Source of the DNA: Actinomadura luteofluorescens
GTDB taxonomy: Bacteria > Actinomycetota > Actinomycetes > Streptosporangiales > Streptosporangiaceae
Direction: 5' to 3'
NCBI RefSeq assembly: GCF_013409365.1
Contig: NZ_JACCBA010000001.1
Location: 2,418,001 to 2,482,000, forward strand
DNA: 64,000 nucleotides
Made by a program: the position numbers and the translations under genes. Below, one piece after another: positions 44,135-51,524 of the stretch (positions within the stretch are counted from its first letter, which is position 1; the number at the start of each line of letters is the position of its first letter). Below the pieces are notes generated by a model, which searched no databases, was not told where the DNA came from, and worked only from the letters and a program-made list of their open reading frames with translations.

Positions 44135-45409
44135 CTAGCCGGAGACCGGCAGGTTGATGTAGCGCGCCCGGTAGATGCTGACGTCCCGGTAGTTGTCGTT
44201 GGCCGGACCGGCGGTGGTGTCCAGGCTGTTGACGTTGTAGGAGATCACCAGGGTGCCGCTGGACGAGAGCGCCGCGTGCTGGTGAGCGTTGTAAGTGAAG
44301 ATGTCCGGATCGCCGTAGGAGCCGAGCGGCCCGGTCTCGGGCGTCTGGTAGACGGTCTGCTCGCCGCTGAACGGCCCGGCCGCCGAGCACGACAACCAGA
44401 CGTCGATCTCACCGCCGAAGGCGATGTTCGCGTCCTGGTTGACCATGATGTAGTGCGATCCGCGCTTGGTGACGCTGAACTCGTTCGACACCCCGCTCAT
44501 CAGCCGCACCGAGTCCGTCTCCGCGGACGACCACCCGCTCGCCGTGCGGTACTGCCAGGCGCCGCGCAGGTCCGTGCCGCTGACCCGCGCGACGCGCAGG
44601 TACTTGGTGTTCACCTGCGTCTGGGGGTCGGTGTAGTCCTCGGTGCCGTAGACGTAGGTGTAGCCGCCGTCCCTGAGCAGCGCCGACCCCCACTGCACGC
44701 CCGACGCCGAGGGCATCGCCTGGACGGTCGGCGCGGCGAGGTTCCCGCTGGAGAACCGGGCGAGGACGTTGTCCTTGAACTTCATGTCCCACCCGGTGCC
44801 GTTGTCCGGGTCGGGGTCGTAGTACTCGCGGTAGAGCTGCTGGACCTCCGTCCCGCTCTGGGTGAGGTCGCCCGCCCAGTACCAGTGGGCCGGCTGCGCG
44901 GGTGGCATGACCGCCTTCGGAGCGGCCGCCGTCCCGCCGTGCACGGTGGTGAGCCCGCCGCCCGTTCCCTGGACGACGAACGAGTTGTTGATGAACGGCG
45001 TCGTCCCGCCCTCCTCGATGACGACCGGCCGCGACCCGTCCGCGTTGACCTTGCCGAGGAAGGTGTCGGAGTAGGCGTAGACGATGCGCCCGTCGGAGAG
45101 CTTCAGCGAGTAGGTCGTGTCCGCGCCGGTCCAGTCGTCCAGCAGCGTGTTGCTGTTGCCGTAGGACGTGAACTTGCCGTTGAGGGCGGTGTTCTGCGAG
45201 GCGGTGCCGAAGGCCGGCGCGGCCTTCCCGGAACACGTGGGCCCGGCGGCCGCGCGCCCCGGACCCCGGGCGTCGGCGGCCGCGGGCACGGCGGGCGCGG
45301 CGGCGAGCGCCAGGACGGACGCGAAGACCCCGGCGCGCCGCCGCCACCCCCCGCGAACGGATGAGGGCCGACCGGGAGAGAAGGGAGTGGGAGGGACGGA
45401 CGCCTGCAT
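44135..45409 (-). CDS. Secreted beta-propeller-like protein (DUF5005/DUF4185-like)
   Basis: A 424-residue exported protein with a Tat-like or Sec signal peptide (RRRAGVFASVLALAAAPAVPAAADA, cleavage near residue 46). The mature part has repeated propeller-type strands: LLDDWTGADTTYSLKL, RIVYAYSDTFLG, TPFINNSFVV, GEIDVWLSC and GDPDIFTYNAHQH. This resembles the DUF5005/DUF4185 group of putative glycan-active five-bladed proteins, from memory. A GGAGG site precedes the ATG. Operator site 2 lies 53 bases upstream. It may degrade or bind extracellular glycan for the importer. Confidence 0.8.
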   Translation of the reverse strand: MQASVPPTPFSPGRPSSVRGGWRRRAGVFASVLALAAAPAVPAAADARGPGRAAAGPTCSGKAAPAFGTASQNTALNGKFTSYGNSNTLLDDWTGADTTYSLKLSDGRIVYAYSDTFLGKVNADGSRPVVIEEGGTTPFINNSFVVQGTGGGLTTVHGGTAAAPKAVMPPAQPAHWYWAGDLTQSGTEVQQLYREYYDPDPDNGTGWDMKFKDNVLARFSSGNLAAPTVQAMPSASGVQWGSALLRDGGYTYVYGTEDYTDPQTQVNTKYLRVARVSGTDLRGAWQYRTASGWSSAETDSVRLMSGVSNEFSVTKRGSHYIMVNQDANIAFGGEIDVWLSCSAAGPFSGEQTVYQTPETGPLGSYGDPDIFTYNAHQHAALSSSGTLVISYNVNSLDTTAGPANDNYRDVSIYRARYINLPVSG

Positions 45410-45461
45410 GGGAACCTCCGCGAGGTCACTTTCACACGGTCCTCGTGCGCCCCACATTTTG

Positions 45462-45477
45462 AGTCATCAAATGACTT
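45462..45477. promoter_or_regulatory. Candidate GntR operator, site 2, within the promoter of the secreted propeller gene
   Basis: AGTCATCAAATGACTT contains the perfect inverted repeat AGTCAT/ATGACT. On the minus strand it sits between TAGACA (45485-45480) and TCAAAA (45462-45457), which are 17 bases apart and fit -35 and -10 boxes. The same arrangement occurs at 48124-48139. Confidence 0.65.
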
Positions 45478-45491
45478 GGTGTCTAGATCTT

Positions 45492-46292
45492 CTAGGAGAT
45501 TTCCGGAAGTGCCGCCGGATTACGGGCGAGCAGCCCGCCGTCCACCCGGTGTTCGGCGCCGGTCACGAACGACGAGCGCGGCCCCGCGAGGAACGCCACC
45601 ACCTCGGCGACCTCCGCGGCCGCCGCGACCCTCCCGAGCGGATGCGCACGCCCCCACTCGGCGACCTGCTCCTCCTGCCCCTTCTCCCCGCGGAACAGGT
45701 CGGCGGCCCACCGCAGCATCGGCGTGTCGACCGACCCGGGGCACACCGTGTTCGCTCGGATGCCGTCCGCCGCGTGGTCCAGCGCCACCGCCCGCGTCAG
45801 CGCGTTGATCGCGGCCTTGCTCGCGCTGTAGGCGGCGACCCGGTCCTGCGAGACGAACGCCTGCACCGACGACACCGTGACGATCGCCCCGCCGCCCCGG
45901 CGGCGCAGCTCGGGCACGGCGGCGCGGCAGGCGAGGAAGACGCCCTTGACGTTGACGCCGAGCACCTCGTCCCACAGCTCCTCGGACGTCTCCTCGACCG
46001 TCCCGTACCGCTGCACGCCCGCGCACGTCACCAGCACGTCCAGGCCGCCGTACCGGGACACGGCGTCCCCGACGAGCCCGTCCATCCGCGCGGCGTCGGT
46101 CACGTCGGCGACGGCGCCGGCGACCTCCAGCCCCGCGCCCCGCAGCTCCCCCTCCGCACGGCGGACCTCGTCCTCCCCGATCCCGCAGAACACCACGGCG
46201 GCGCCGTCGCGCGCGAGCCGCTCCACCACGGCCCGGCCGATCCCGAGCGACCCCCCGGTCACGACGGCGACCCTGCCCTCGAACTCCCTCAC
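45492..46292 (-). CDS. SDR family oxidoreductase of the carbohydrate island
   Basis: A 266-residue classical short-chain dehydrogenase. The cofactor motif GGSLGIGR is near 13-20, with CAGVQRYG (the NNAG position reads TCAG). Catalytic Ser is in VTVSSVQAF and Tyr-Lys in YSASK. The C-terminal motif reads CPGSVDTPM. The GTG start overlaps the mutarotase-like gene by four bases with a GAGGAGGG site. It is likely a sugar or polyol dehydrogenase in the acid-sugar pathway, but the substrate is unknown. Confidence 0.93.
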   Translation of the reverse strand: MREFEGRVAVVTGGSLGIGRAVVERLARDGAAVVFCGIGEDEVRRAEGELRGAGLEVAGAVADVTDAARMDGLVGDAVSRYGGLDVLVTCAGVQRYGTVEETSEELWDEVLGVNVKGVFLACRAAVPELRRRGGGAIVTVSSVQAFVSQDRVAAYSASKAAINALTRAVALDHAADGIRANTVCPGSVDTPMLRWAADLFRGEKGQEEQVAEWGRAHPLGRVAAAAEVAEVVAFLAGPRSSFVTGAEHRVDGGLLARNPAALPEIS

Positions 46293-47329
46293 GTGCCCTC
46301 CTCGATGACCGCGGCACGCAGCCACAGGCTCCGCCGCGCACGCGGTTCCAACCTCAACGCGGTGCCGTTCGCGACCGCGGCGGCCAGCCCGTCCGTCGGG
46401 AACCCGGCGAACGGCTCCAGGCCCATCACGTACGCGCGGCCCCACCACGGATGCCCGGTGGTCGCCCCGAACTCCTGCCACAGCCACAGATGCGGCAGGA
46501 GGTCCACGTCCCAGCGCACCCGCAGGCCGAAGCCGTCCGGATCGACGACCTCGTAACGTCCCTCCTCCAGCCCGGTGAGGTAGACGATCTCACTGGGCAC
46601 CCCGGCATCGGGCACCACATCGAGATCAATGACTTCGCCCCCCTCACCGGGCACACGAGGCCACGCATGCGGCCCACCACCCCGGACCCGCCGCCCGCCG
46701 GGCCCGATCGCCGTCTCGTGCGGAACGACCGAAGCACCTCCCGCGACCCTGATCCGGTGCCCGGGCCGCAGGAAGGGCGCCCCGAACACGATGTGGTGCC
46801 CCCACATCGCGTCCAGCGCGACGCCCGACTCGTTGACCAGCTCCTCCTCGATGACGAGCTCGGCTTCGCCCGCCCTCAGCCGCAGCGTCTTGGCGACCCG
46901 GAGCGGCATCCGCCTTCCCCGGACGGAGAGCCGGACGGCGACCTCGCCGGCGTCGTCGGCCACGATCTCGGAGTCCCACGGCAGCGAGGCCACCTCCCCG
47001 TGCTGCGCGAACGCCGCCCCCCGATAGGTGCTGGGCGCGCCCCCGTTGGGCAGAACCTCCTGCCAACCGCCCTCGTAGCCGTCGAGGAACAGGGCGACGT
47101 CATCGCCCGCTCCTCCCGCCACATCACGCGGATCACGCAGCCCGTCAGGCGAAAGCCACACGAAGTCCATGTCCCGCGGCTTGTGGCAGAACTCGGCGAT
47201 GTCACCGCCCTTGCCCACGAGAACCGTCACCCGGAGCAGCTCGTTCTCCAGGACCACGGCCTCGATCCCGGCCCAGGTGATCTCGTGGACGCGGGCGCCC
47301 CAGTTGCGGGACGGCCGGTGCCGCCGCAT
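46289..47329 (-). CDS. Aldose-1-epimerase-like (galactose mutarotase fold) protein
   Basis: A 346-residue protein of the mutarotase/DUF4432 fold. Landmarks are VLENELLRVTVLVGKGGDIAEF, DGYEGGWQEVLPNGG, WGHHIVFGAPFL and LWLWQEFGATTGHPWWGRAYVMGLEP. The last carries residues typical of carbohydrate-binding beta-sandwich epimerases. It overlaps the oxygenase gene by one base and the SDR gene by four, so the three genes form one operon. It may interconvert anomers of the imported sugar or bind it. Confidence 0.85.
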   Translation of the reverse strand: MRRHRPSRNWGARVHEITWAGIEAVVLENELLRVTVLVGKGGDIAEFCHKPRDMDFVWLSPDGLRDPRDVAGGAGDDVALFLDGYEGGWQEVLPNGGAPSTYRGAAFAQHGEVASLPWDSEIVADDAGEVAVRLSVRGRRMPLRVAKTLRLRAGEAELVIEEELVNESGVALDAMWGHHIVFGAPFLRPGHRIRVAGGASVVPHETAIGPGGRRVRGGGPHAWPRVPGEGGEVIDLDVVPDAGVPSEIVYLTGLEEGRYEVVDPDGFGLRVRWDVDLLPHLWLWQEFGATTGHPWWGRAYVMGLEPFAGFPTDGLAAAVANGTALRLEPRARRSLWLRAAVIEEGT

Positions 47330-48084
47330 CAGCTCCAGTTCTCCGCGCCGCTGAACGCGAAGTGCTCCCCCGCCTCGTACCGGGGCCGCGGCTGGTACTC
47401 GTTCACGCCCGGGTCACCGCGCAGCAGCAGCGCCGACGGGAACGGCAGCGGCTCCTCTGTGATCCGCGTCGAGGTCGGGATGTAGCGGATGGTCAGCCCG
47501 CACCGCCGGTGGGGCGACTCGTTCGCGTTGCTGCCGTGCATGATGTTCGGGTGGTGGACCTCGACGTCGCCGGGTTCGAGGACGAGGTCCACGGCACGCG
47601 ACTCGTCCACGCCCACGGCGCTCTCCACCCCGAAGACGGCCTCCGCGTCCTCCCGCTCCCGCACCTCGTGCAGGACTTCCCTGTGGCTCCCGGGAATGAC
47701 CCGGAGGCACCCGTTCTCCGGCGTCGACCGGTCGATGGCGAGCCACAGCGTCACCACGCGCATCGGTTCGAGCGGCCAGAACGCCCCGTCCTGGTGCCAC
47801 AGCACGGCCTTGCCGGTGAACGGCGGCTTGGAGATGTAGGCGGACGCGAACAGCGCGATGTCGGGCCCGACGAACCGCTCGGCGACGTCGAGGAGCCGCT
47901 CGTCGGACACCAGCCGCACCCAGAAGGGGTCCTTGGCGACCAGCTCGGTGGACAGCTCCTCACCGGTCCGGTCGGGATAGCGCGCCTCCAGCCAGCGGAC
48001 ATGCGCGTCCGCCTCGGCCACGAGCTCCGGATCCAGCACGTTCCGGAAGATCGCGTACCCGTCCTCGTCGTAACCGTCGTGCAT
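47329..48084 (-). CDS. Phytanoyl-CoA dioxygenase (PhyH) family protein
   Basis: A 251-residue Fe(II)/2-oxoglutarate oxygenase-like protein. The iron-binding HxD is in WHQDGAFWPL and the distal His is in HPNIMHGSNANES; the 2-oxoglutarate arginine is probably in HRRCGLTIRYIP. The ATG at 48084 has an AAGGGA site. It is the first gene of a three-gene operon whose promoter region holds operator site 3. Such PhyH proteins occur in actinomycete sugar clusters with unknown substrates. Confidence 0.9.
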   Translation of the reverse strand: MHDGYDEDGYAIFRNVLDPELVAEADAHVRWLEARYPDRTGEELSTELVAKDPFWVRLVSDERLLDVAERFVGPDIALFASAYISKPPFTGKAVLWHQDGAFWPLEPMRVVTLWLAIDRSTPENGCLRVIPGSHREVLHEVREREDAEAVFGVESAVGVDESRAVDLVLEPGDVEVHHPNIMHGSNANESPHRRCGLTIRYIPTSTRITEEPLPFPSALLLRGDPGVNEYQPRPRYEAGEHFAFSGAENWS

Positions 48085-48123
48085 GGGCGTCCCTTCTCGA
48101 TGAAGCGCGACACCCGAAGTCTT

Positions 48124-48139
48124 AGTCATCAGATCACTT
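48124..48139. promoter_or_regulatory. Candidate GntR operator, site 3, in the divergent PhyH/kinase promoter
   Basis: AGTCATCAGATCACTT lies 40 bases upstream of the PhyH gene and 26 bases upstream of the kinase ATG. On the minus strand TAGACA (48147-48142) and TAAGAC (48124-48119) flank it with a 17-base spacer, as at site 2. A protein bound here could control both directions. Confidence 0.65.
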
Positions 48140-48165
48140 GTTGTCTAGATGTATCGTGGCCCGCC

Positions 48166-49089
48166 ATGCGGAACCGGATCGCCGTGATCGGCGAATGCAT
48201 GATCGAACTGAGTCATCTCGCTCCCGACCGCCTGGCCGTTGGCTACGCCGGCGACGCCTTCAACGTCGCCGCCTACCTGGCCCGCACCGCGGCCCCCGGC
48301 ACGGCCGACGTCCAGTTCGTCACCCTCATCGGCGACGACCCCTACAGCGCCCTGATGCGCGAGTCCTGGGCAGCCCACGGCGTCGGCTCCGCCCACACCC
48401 GCGCCGTCCCCGGCGGCCAGGCGGGCCTCTACCTCATCCGCACGGACGAAGCCGGCGAACGCACGTTCCACTACTACCGGTCCCAGTCGGCGGCCCGCGG
48501 CCTTTTCGGGCCCGCGCACCCCCCAGAGCTCGACGACGCGATCGCCGACCACGACCTCGTCTACCTCTCCGGCATCACCCTGTCGATTCTCGGCACCGAA
48601 GCCCGCACGAGGCTCCTCACCGTCCTGGACGAGACCCGCCGCCGCGGCGGCCGGGTGGCCTTCGACACCAACTACCGCCCCGCGGGCTGGCCCTCCCCCG
48701 CGGCCGCCGCCGAAGCCATGTCCGCCGTCCTGACCAGGACGGACATAGCCCTCCCCACCTTCACCGACGACCAGGCCGTCTTCGGCGACAGAACCCCGAC
48801 CGACACGATCAGGCGCCTGAGACAAGCCGGAGTGACCGAAATGGCGGTCAAACAGGGCCCCCAAGGCTCCCTGCTGGCCGACACGAAGACGACGATCGAA
48901 ATCCCCGCCGTCCCCCACGTAAAAGTGATCGACACCACAGCCGCAGGCGACGCCTTCAACGGCGCCTACCTGGCCACCCGCCTGACAGGCGCCCCACCCG
49001 CCCAAGCAGCCGAAACAGCAACCACCTTGGCAGCCGAGGTCATAACCCACCAGGGAGCCCTACTCCCCCCAACCCCAGCAAGAACCTGA
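48166..49089 (+). CDS. PfkB family sugar kinase (2-keto-3-deoxygluconate kinase-like)
   Basis: A 307-residue ribokinase-fold enzyme. The opening RIAVIGECMIELS is characteristic of KDG kinases. GDAFNVAAYLAR and TLIGDDPYS follow. The PfkB C-terminal signature is DTTAAGDAFNGAYLA, with the catalytic Asp in AAGDAF. No good ribosome site is seen and the operator is close, so the transcript may have a very short leader. It could phosphorylate the keto-deoxy acid made by the dehydratase at 34641-35876. No aldolase gene is in view. Confidence 0.92.
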   Translation: MRNRIAVIGECMIELSHLAPDRLAVGYAGDAFNVAAYLARTAAPGTADVQFVTLIGDDPYSALMRESWAAHGVGSAHTRAVPGGQAGLYLIRTDEAGERTFHYYRSQSAARGLFGPAHPPELDDAIADHDLVYLSGITLSILGTEARTRLLTVLDETRRRGGRVAFDTNYRPAGWPSPAAAAEAMSAVLTRTDIALPTFTDDQAVFGDRTPTDTIRRLRQAGVTEMAVKQGPQGSLLADTKTTIEIPAVPHVKVIDTTAAGDAFNGAYLATRLTGAPPAQAAETATTLAAEVITHQGALLPPTPART

Positions 49090-49111
49090 CCCACCCACAC
49101 CACCCCTCCAA

Positions 49112-49285
49112 GCACGGCACGAGCGAAGCGAGAGCCACCCCGCGAAGCGAGCCACCAGGCGAGCCGAAGCGCCCCGCCACCCCCACAACCCGCACCGAAA
49201 CAACGCACGGCACGAGCGAAGCGAGGGCCAACCGCGAAGCGAGCCGCAAGGCGAGTCGAAGCGCCACAGCACCCCCCACAACCCG
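49112..49285. repeat. Two tandem 81-bp units related to half of the 89-bp repeat
   Basis: The units at 49112-49192 and 49205-49285 begin GCACGGCACGAGCGAAGCGAG and end CCCACAACCCG. Each contains GCGAAGCGAGCC-N4-GGCGAG(C/T)CGAAGCG, which corresponds to positions 46-75 of the full element. They fill the space after the sugar kinase gene. No coding sequence is recognised in 49090-49375. Confidence 0.65.
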
Positions 49286-49375
49286 AGGTAGACCCCCGCA
49301 TACGCACCCCACCGAAACCCCCCGCTCCGCACACATCACCCGCCACCACAGCACCCCGAACGAGGGTTCACCGTC

Positions 49376-49464
49376 GCGATCGCGTCCGAAGGCAGATTCG
49401 AGCGAAGCAAGAATCTGATCGCGCAGCGAGCCGCCAGGCGAGCCGGAGCGATGCCAGCGATCGC
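49376..49464 (+). repeat. 89-bp interspersed structured repeat, copy 3
   Basis: Full-length copy with GCGATCGC at both ends. The stem reads CAGATTC/GAATCTG instead of CAGGTTC/GAACCTG, a G-C to A-T compensatory change. Position 60 is C rather than A. A perfect 23-base hairpin follows immediately at 49468. Unlike copies 1, 2 and 4, no gene ends on the hairpin side; the anti-sigma gene begins 87 bases beyond. Confidence 0.85.
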
Positions 49465-49467
49465 ACC

Positions 49468-49516
49468 GCGTTGCGTTGGGTTGGGGCGCCCCAGGCGCCC
49501 CAACCCAACGCAACGC
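49468..49516. terminator. Perfect 23-base-arm hairpin joined to repeat copy 3
   Basis: Arms 49468-49490 and 49494-49516 are exact reverse complements with a 3-base loop. This is the longest perfect inverted repeat noticed in the window. It could be a strong terminator on either strand or extrude as a cruciform. It has no sequence similarity to the hairpins at copies 1, 2 and 4. Confidence 0.7.
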
Positions 49517-49602
49517 AAATAAACACAGCGCGCCGGAGTCTCGATGCACGGCTCGTAGGCGGTAGTTTCGAAGGCAGCGGGACCATCCTGCGAGGGAGTG
49601 AC

Positions 49603-50031
49603 GTGACCGAGGAAACCGCTGCAATGCCGGCCAGTACGAAGTTGTCCGTCCGTGACGTGGTCACGGTGAAGTTGCCTGCCGCGAGTGCCTACCTGTCCGT
49701 GCTGCGGACCGCGACCGCGGGCCTGGCGGCCAGGTTGGACTTCACGCTGGACGAGATCGAGGACCTGCGCATCGCCGTTGACGAGGCGTGCGCGATGCTG
49801 CTCGCTCAGGCGGTGCCCGGCACCGATCTGACGTGCGAGTTCGAGTTGACCGGGGAGGCGATGCGCATCTCTGTGTCGGTTCTGACGGTGGACGGTGAGG
49901 AGCCGAGCCGCGACACGTTCGCGTGGACGGTGTTGTCGTCTCTGGCGGGCGAGGTGGACGCCAGGGTGGGCTCCGACGACCGGGTCACCGTGACGCTGCA
50001 GAAGCGTCGCGGTGCGGCGGGGGCCCCGTGA
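49603..50031 (+). CDS. Anti-sigma factor, RsbW-like ATPase
   Basis: A 142-residue GHKL-type serine kinase/anti-sigma protein. The N-box region reads EIEDLRIAVDEACAMLL, and the opening VRDVVTVKLPAASAYLSVLRTA is typical of RsbW/UsfX. The GTG at 49603 has a GAGGGAG site. It overlaps the sigma factor gene by four bases (GTGA), the usual rsbW-sigB/sigF arrangement, so it should hold that sigma factor inactive until an anti-anti-sigma factor releases it. No anti-anti-sigma gene is in the window. Confidence 0.92.
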   Translation: MTEETAAMPASTKLSVRDVVTVKLPAASAYLSVLRTATAGLAARLDFTLDEIEDLRIAVDEACAMLLAQAVPGTDLTCEFELTGEAMRISVSVLTVDGEEPSRDTFAWTVLSSLAGEVDARVGSDDRVTVTLQKRRGAAGAP

Positions 50032-50858
50032 CGGAGAAGACGACGACGGAGCAGACGACGGTCGCCGGGGCGAGCACCGAGCGTTCGGACAGCAGTGCCG
50101 TGCCGGATCGGGCGCGGGCGCGTGCGTTGTTCGAGCGTCTCGCCCAGTTGCCTGAGGGCGACCCGGAGCGCCAGCGCATCCGTGATCAGCTCGTGGAGCT
50201 GCATCTGCCGCTGGTGGAGTATCTCGCGCGGCGCTTCCGCAATCGTGGTGAGTGGCTGGACGACCTGATCCAGGTCGCCACGATCGGGTTGATCAAGTCG
50301 ATCGACCGGTTCGATCTGGAGCGGGGGGTGGAGTTCTCCACCTATGCCACGCCGACGATCGTCGGTGAGATCAAGCGGCATTTCCGCGACAAGGGCTGGG
50401 CGGTGCGGGTGCCGCGCCGGCTGCAGGAGCTGAAGCTGTCGCTGACGAAGGCGATCAGTGATCTCGCGCAGCGGGAGGGCCGCGCTCCGACGGTGAGCGA
50501 GCTGGCGGCGCACCTGCAGATGAGCGAGGAGGAGGTGCTGGAGGGGCTGGAGTCGGCGAACGCCTATTCCACGGTGTCCCTCGACGCGCCTGACTCCGGT
50601 GACGAGGACGCCCCGGCGGTGGCGGACTCGCTCGGCATGGTGGACGAGTCGTTGGAGGGCGTGGAGTACCGCGAGTCCCTCAAGCCGCTGCTGGAGAAGC
50701 TCCCGGCGCGGGAGAAGAAGATTCTTCTGCTGCGTTTCTTCGGCAACATGACGCAGTCGCAGATCGCGGCGGAGCTGGGCATTTCGCAGATGCACGTGTC
50801 GCGGCTGCTGGCGCGGACGCTGGCGCAGCTCCGTGACGGCCTGACGGCGGACGAGTAG
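50028..50858 (+). CDS. SigB/SigF/SigG subfamily RNA polymerase sigma factor
   Basis: A 276-residue alternative sigma factor. Region 2 contains LVEYLARRFRNRGEWLDDLIQVATIGLIKSIDRF and GVEFSTYATPTIVGEIKRHFRD. Region 3 begins VPRRLQELKLSL. Region 4 ends with QIAAELGISQMHVSRLLARTL. It is coupled to the anti-sigma gene. The subfamily governs stress and developmental genes in actinomycetes. A SigF-type GTTT-N15-GGGTAT promoter was looked for upstream of the pair and not found. A hairpin at 50872-50907 ends the operon. Confidence 0.94.
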   Translation: MTEKTTTEQTTVAGASTERSDSSAVPDRARARALFERLAQLPEGDPERQRIRDQLVELHLPLVEYLARRFRNRGEWLDDLIQVATIGLIKSIDRFDLERGVEFSTYATPTIVGEIKRHFRDKGWAVRVPRRLQELKLSLTKAISDLAQREGRAPTVSELAAHLQMSEEEVLEGLESANAYSTVSLDAPDSGDEDAPAVADSLGMVDESLEGVEYRESLKPLLEKLPAREKKILLLRFFGNMTQSQIAAELGISQMHVSRLLARTLAQLRDGLTADE

Positions 50859-50871
50859 CGGGTGTTGTGCG

Positions 50872-50907
50872 GAAGGGGCCCCGGGGACGCGTCCTCAGGG
50901 CCCTTTC
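50872..50907. terminator. Terminator-like hairpin after the sigma factor gene
   Basis: GAAGGGGCCC and GGGCCCTTTC pair over ten bases with one G-T wobble around a GC-rich loop. It is placed between convergent genes. Confidence 0.5.
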
Positions 50908-50916
50908 GACGTCGGG

Positions 50917-51435
50917 TCAGTTCTTGCTGTTCTTGGTGGGCTGTTCGTTGAGGCGGTCTTTGAGGCGCCGTCCGAGGGAGCGGGGCTCTCCGGGGGGTGG
51001 CGCGGCGGCCGGTTCGGCGGTTTCGGTGTCGTTCACGGGGGTGTCGCCGTCTTCGTCGTGGTCGTCGATGAGCCAGGCGGTGCTCGGCGGGCTGAGGACG
51101 GTGATCAGCGCGAGGACGGCGACGGCGCCCAGCGGGACGGCGATCGCGGGGCGGTCGCTCTGCCACAGCGACCAGGCGATCGGCAGGGCGAACAGCTGGG
51201 TGAGGACGGTGGGGGCGCGGCTCCACTGGGCGGCGCGGAGGAGTCCGCGGGCGCAGCCCAGCATGCCGAGGCCGCCGGCGAGGGCGAGGACGGTGACCCC
51301 GATCGCGCTGGCCGGGTCGACGGCGGCGCCGGTGGCGGTCTCGACGCCGGTGAAGACGCCGAATCCGACGGCTGCGGCGCCCTCCGCGGCCTGGAGGGCG
51401 GCGGCGGCCTGCACGGTGAAGGGACGCTTGGTCAC
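50917..51435 (-). CDS. Conserved membrane protein of unknown function
   Basis: A 172-residue protein with four predicted membrane segments: about 7-28, 40-60, 75-90 and 95-118. A charged cytoplasmic tail follows (DDHDEDGDTPVND... RRLKDRLNEQPTKNSKN). The opening TKRPFTVQAAAALQAAEG resembles other small actinomycete integral membrane proteins without assigned function. It is convergent with the sigma factor operon. Confidence 0.75.
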   Translation of the reverse strand: MTKRPFTVQAAAALQAAEGAAAVGFGVFTGVETATGAAVDPASAIGVTVLALAGGLGMLGCARGLLRAAQWSRAPTVLTQLFALPIAWSLWQSDRPAIAVPLGAVAVLALITVLSPPSTAWLIDDHDEDGDTPVNDTETAEPAAAPPPGEPRSLGRRLKDRLNEQPTKNSKN

Positions 51436-51524
51436 ACCCCGAAACCCTACTCGCCCCGTGCGGCGGCCGGCTCTCAGGGGAAACTGCGGGCGAACGCATC
51501 CGGAACGCTCGATACCCTGACGCC

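Noticed and set aside
45478..45490. GTCTAGA segments next to operator sites 2 and 3 as DasR (dre) sites
   Set aside because: Only the central GTCTAGA fits the dre consensus and the outer bases do not. The same bases are better explained as TAGACA -35 boxes on the minus strand.
49510..49602. SigF-type promoter (GTTT-N15-GGGTAT) upstream of the anti-sigma/sigma operon
   Set aside because: GTTT occurs near 49565 but the following GGGAC is only ten bases away and does not match the -10 consensus.
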